This document shows, piece after piece, positions 7,745 through 8,488 of a DNA stretch of 8,488 nt (position 1 is its first letter; each line of letters starts with the position of its first letter). Source of the DNA: an uncultured beta proteobacterium (GTDB taxonomy: Bacteria > Pseudomonadota > Gammaproteobacteria > Burkholderiales > Burkholderiaceae_C). The notes beneath the pieces were generated by a model. The model worked only from the letters and a program-made list of their open reading frames with translations. It made no database searches and was not told the DNA's origin. Position numbers and translations under genes: made by a program. The stretch covers positions 1 through 8,488 of the forward strand of contig CAIQEX010000080.1 in the NCBI GenBank assembly GCA_903870955.1, given 5' to 3'.

Positions 7745-8488
7745 AGCGCTGTCTCCAGATCCGAACCACTGTCCAGCGCCAGCGCACGCACAGCATCGAC
7801 AAAACACTGCGCCCGATGGGCATAGTCCTTGAACATGTCAAAGCTGGCACAGGCGGGCGACAACAGCACCGCGTCCCCCGCGTGGGCAGCACGGTTGGCT
7901 TGCGTCACAGCGTCATCCATGCTGCTGGCGTCAAGCAGCGGCACTTCAGTCGCTGCGATGGCTTCACGGATAAGCGGGGCATCGCGGCCAAACAGCACGA
8001 CGGTGCGCACATAGCGTGCAATCGGTGCAGCCAGCGGCGAAAAGTCCTGGCCCTTGCCCTCGCCACCCAGCAAAAGAATCAGTTTGCGGTCTTCACCGAG
8101 ACCATTCAAAGCAGCAACGGTGGCACCCACATTGGTGCCTTTGCTGTCGTCAAAAAATTCAACGCCATTCAGGATGCCCACGCTTTCTACCCGATGCGGT
8201 TCACCCCGGTATTCGCGCAGGCCGAACAGGATGGGGCCCAAGGCGCAGCCCGCCGCTGCACACAAGGCCAGCGCGGCCAACGCGTTGCTGGCGTTGTGAC
8301 GACCACGGATGCGCAATGCATCCGCTGGCATGAAACGCTGGATGTGCAACTCCTCGTCATCGTAGGCCCCCACGCTTGCCACTTCGTGTGCTGCGCTGCC
8401 CCCCAGGGGGGCTGTCGCGCCTTGGGGCGGCCCGGCGACGCGACGCTTCTTCCTCCGCGTCTCGTCCGCTTCGAGCGCACGCACCAGC
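7741..8488 (-). CDS. murD: UDP-N-acetylmuramoyl-L-alanine--D-glutamate ligase MurD (3' part, interrupted in frame by a repeat)
   Basis: MurD is a cytoplasmic Mur ligase that adds D-Glu to UDP-MurNAc-L-Ala. Only the C-terminal 248 residues are visible; the reading frame stays open to the right edge, and the GTG near the edge is internal. [15 protein letters not shown] is the conserved asparagine motif ending the central domain. [29 protein letters not shown] (equivalent to the E. coli DSKATN motif), [15 protein letters not shown] and [18 protein letters not shown] mark the C-terminal domain. Between [16 protein letters not shown] and [20 protein letters not shown] lies a segment of about 27 residues (GPPQGATAP ... 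[13 protein letters not shown]) encoded by repeat copy 4. In homologues I recall, this place is a variable loop of the central domain, so the protein is probably functional. The stop overlaps the ftsW GTG start. Confidence 0.96.
   Translation of the reverse strand, partial: LVRALEADETRRKKRRVAGPPQGATAPLGGSAAHEVASVGAYDDEELHIQRFMPADALRIRGRHNASNALAALALCAAAGCALGPILFGLREYRGEPHRVESVGILNGVEFFDDSKGTNVGATVAALNGLGEDRKLILLLGGEGKGQDFSPLAAPIARYVRTVVLFGRDAPLIREAIAATEVPLLDASSMDDAVTQANRAAHAGDAVLLSPACASFDMFKDYAHRAQCFVDAVRALALDSGSDLETAL
7752..7756 (-). promoter_or_regulatory. Ribosome binding site deciding the ftsW GTG start
   Basis: GGAGA on the minus strand lies 7 nt before the GTG at 7744, inside the end of murD. 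No comparable site precedes the ATG at 7723, so this site decides for the GTG start. Confidence 0.6.
8362..8444 (-). repeat. Palindromic repeat copy 4 (internal, in frame in murD)
   Basis: A gapless match to copy 2 over most of 83 nt. The first eight bases and the last three diverge, so the clear homology is about 8365-8436. It uses the same frame as copies 2 and 3. The central inverted repeat is GCCCCCC-T-GGGGGGC. Its 3' part, CACACGAAGTGGCAAGCGTG, is identical to copy 2. Confidence 0.88.

Noticed and set aside
739..8444. CRISPR array or tandem repeat
   Set aside because: The copies are 2-3 kb apart, in both orientations, with ordinary genes between them and no spacers.
8362..8444. Intein or frameshift in murD
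   Set aside because: The insert is only about 27 residues, far too short for an intein, and the frame is the same on both sides.

Overview
The window is a contiguous block of the division and cell wall (dcw) cluster of a beta-proteobacterium. Gene order, the protein sequences and the moderately high GC content point to Burkholderiales. Comamonadaceae (Rhodoferax/Polaromonas-like) is my best guess, from recalled protein similarity and not from a search. All eight genes are on the minus strand. Read in the direction of transcription (right to left) they are murD (3' part only), ftsW, murG, murC, ddlB, ftsQ, ftsA and ftsZ (5' part only).

Layout: murD enters from the right edge and ends at 7741. 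From there to ftsQ every junction is a 4-base stop/start overlap: murD/ftsW is GTGA, and ftsW/murG, murG/murC, murC/ddlB and ddlB/ftsQ are ATGA. This implies one tightly coupled polycistronic unit. The ftsQ-ftsA gap is 18 nt. The only real non-coding stretch is the 237-nt ftsA-ftsZ spacer (588-824), which holds an AT-rich candidate promoter region and a repeat. ftsZ leaves at the left edge after 195 codons.

The genes work together. MurC and MurD add L-Ala and D-Glu to the UDP-MurNAc precursor, Ddl makes D-Ala-D-Ala, and MurG completes lipid II. FtsW (SEDS family) polymerises lipid II at the septum. FtsQ, FtsA and FtsZ build and anchor the divisome.

The unusual content is a short GC-rich palindromic repeat (83 nt aligned, 81-nt/27-codon core) present four times without gaps. 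One copy is intergenic between ftsA and ftsZ. The other three lie inside essential coding genes, all in the same reading frame: the N-terminus of Ddl, the N-terminus of MurG, and an internal loop of MurD. Each coding copy adds a Gly/Ala/Pro-rich segment related to GPPQGAKAP...GGSA...SVGA. This resembles the behaviour of Rickettsia palindromic elements, which insert in frame into genes, but the sequence here is different and the host lineage is unrelated.
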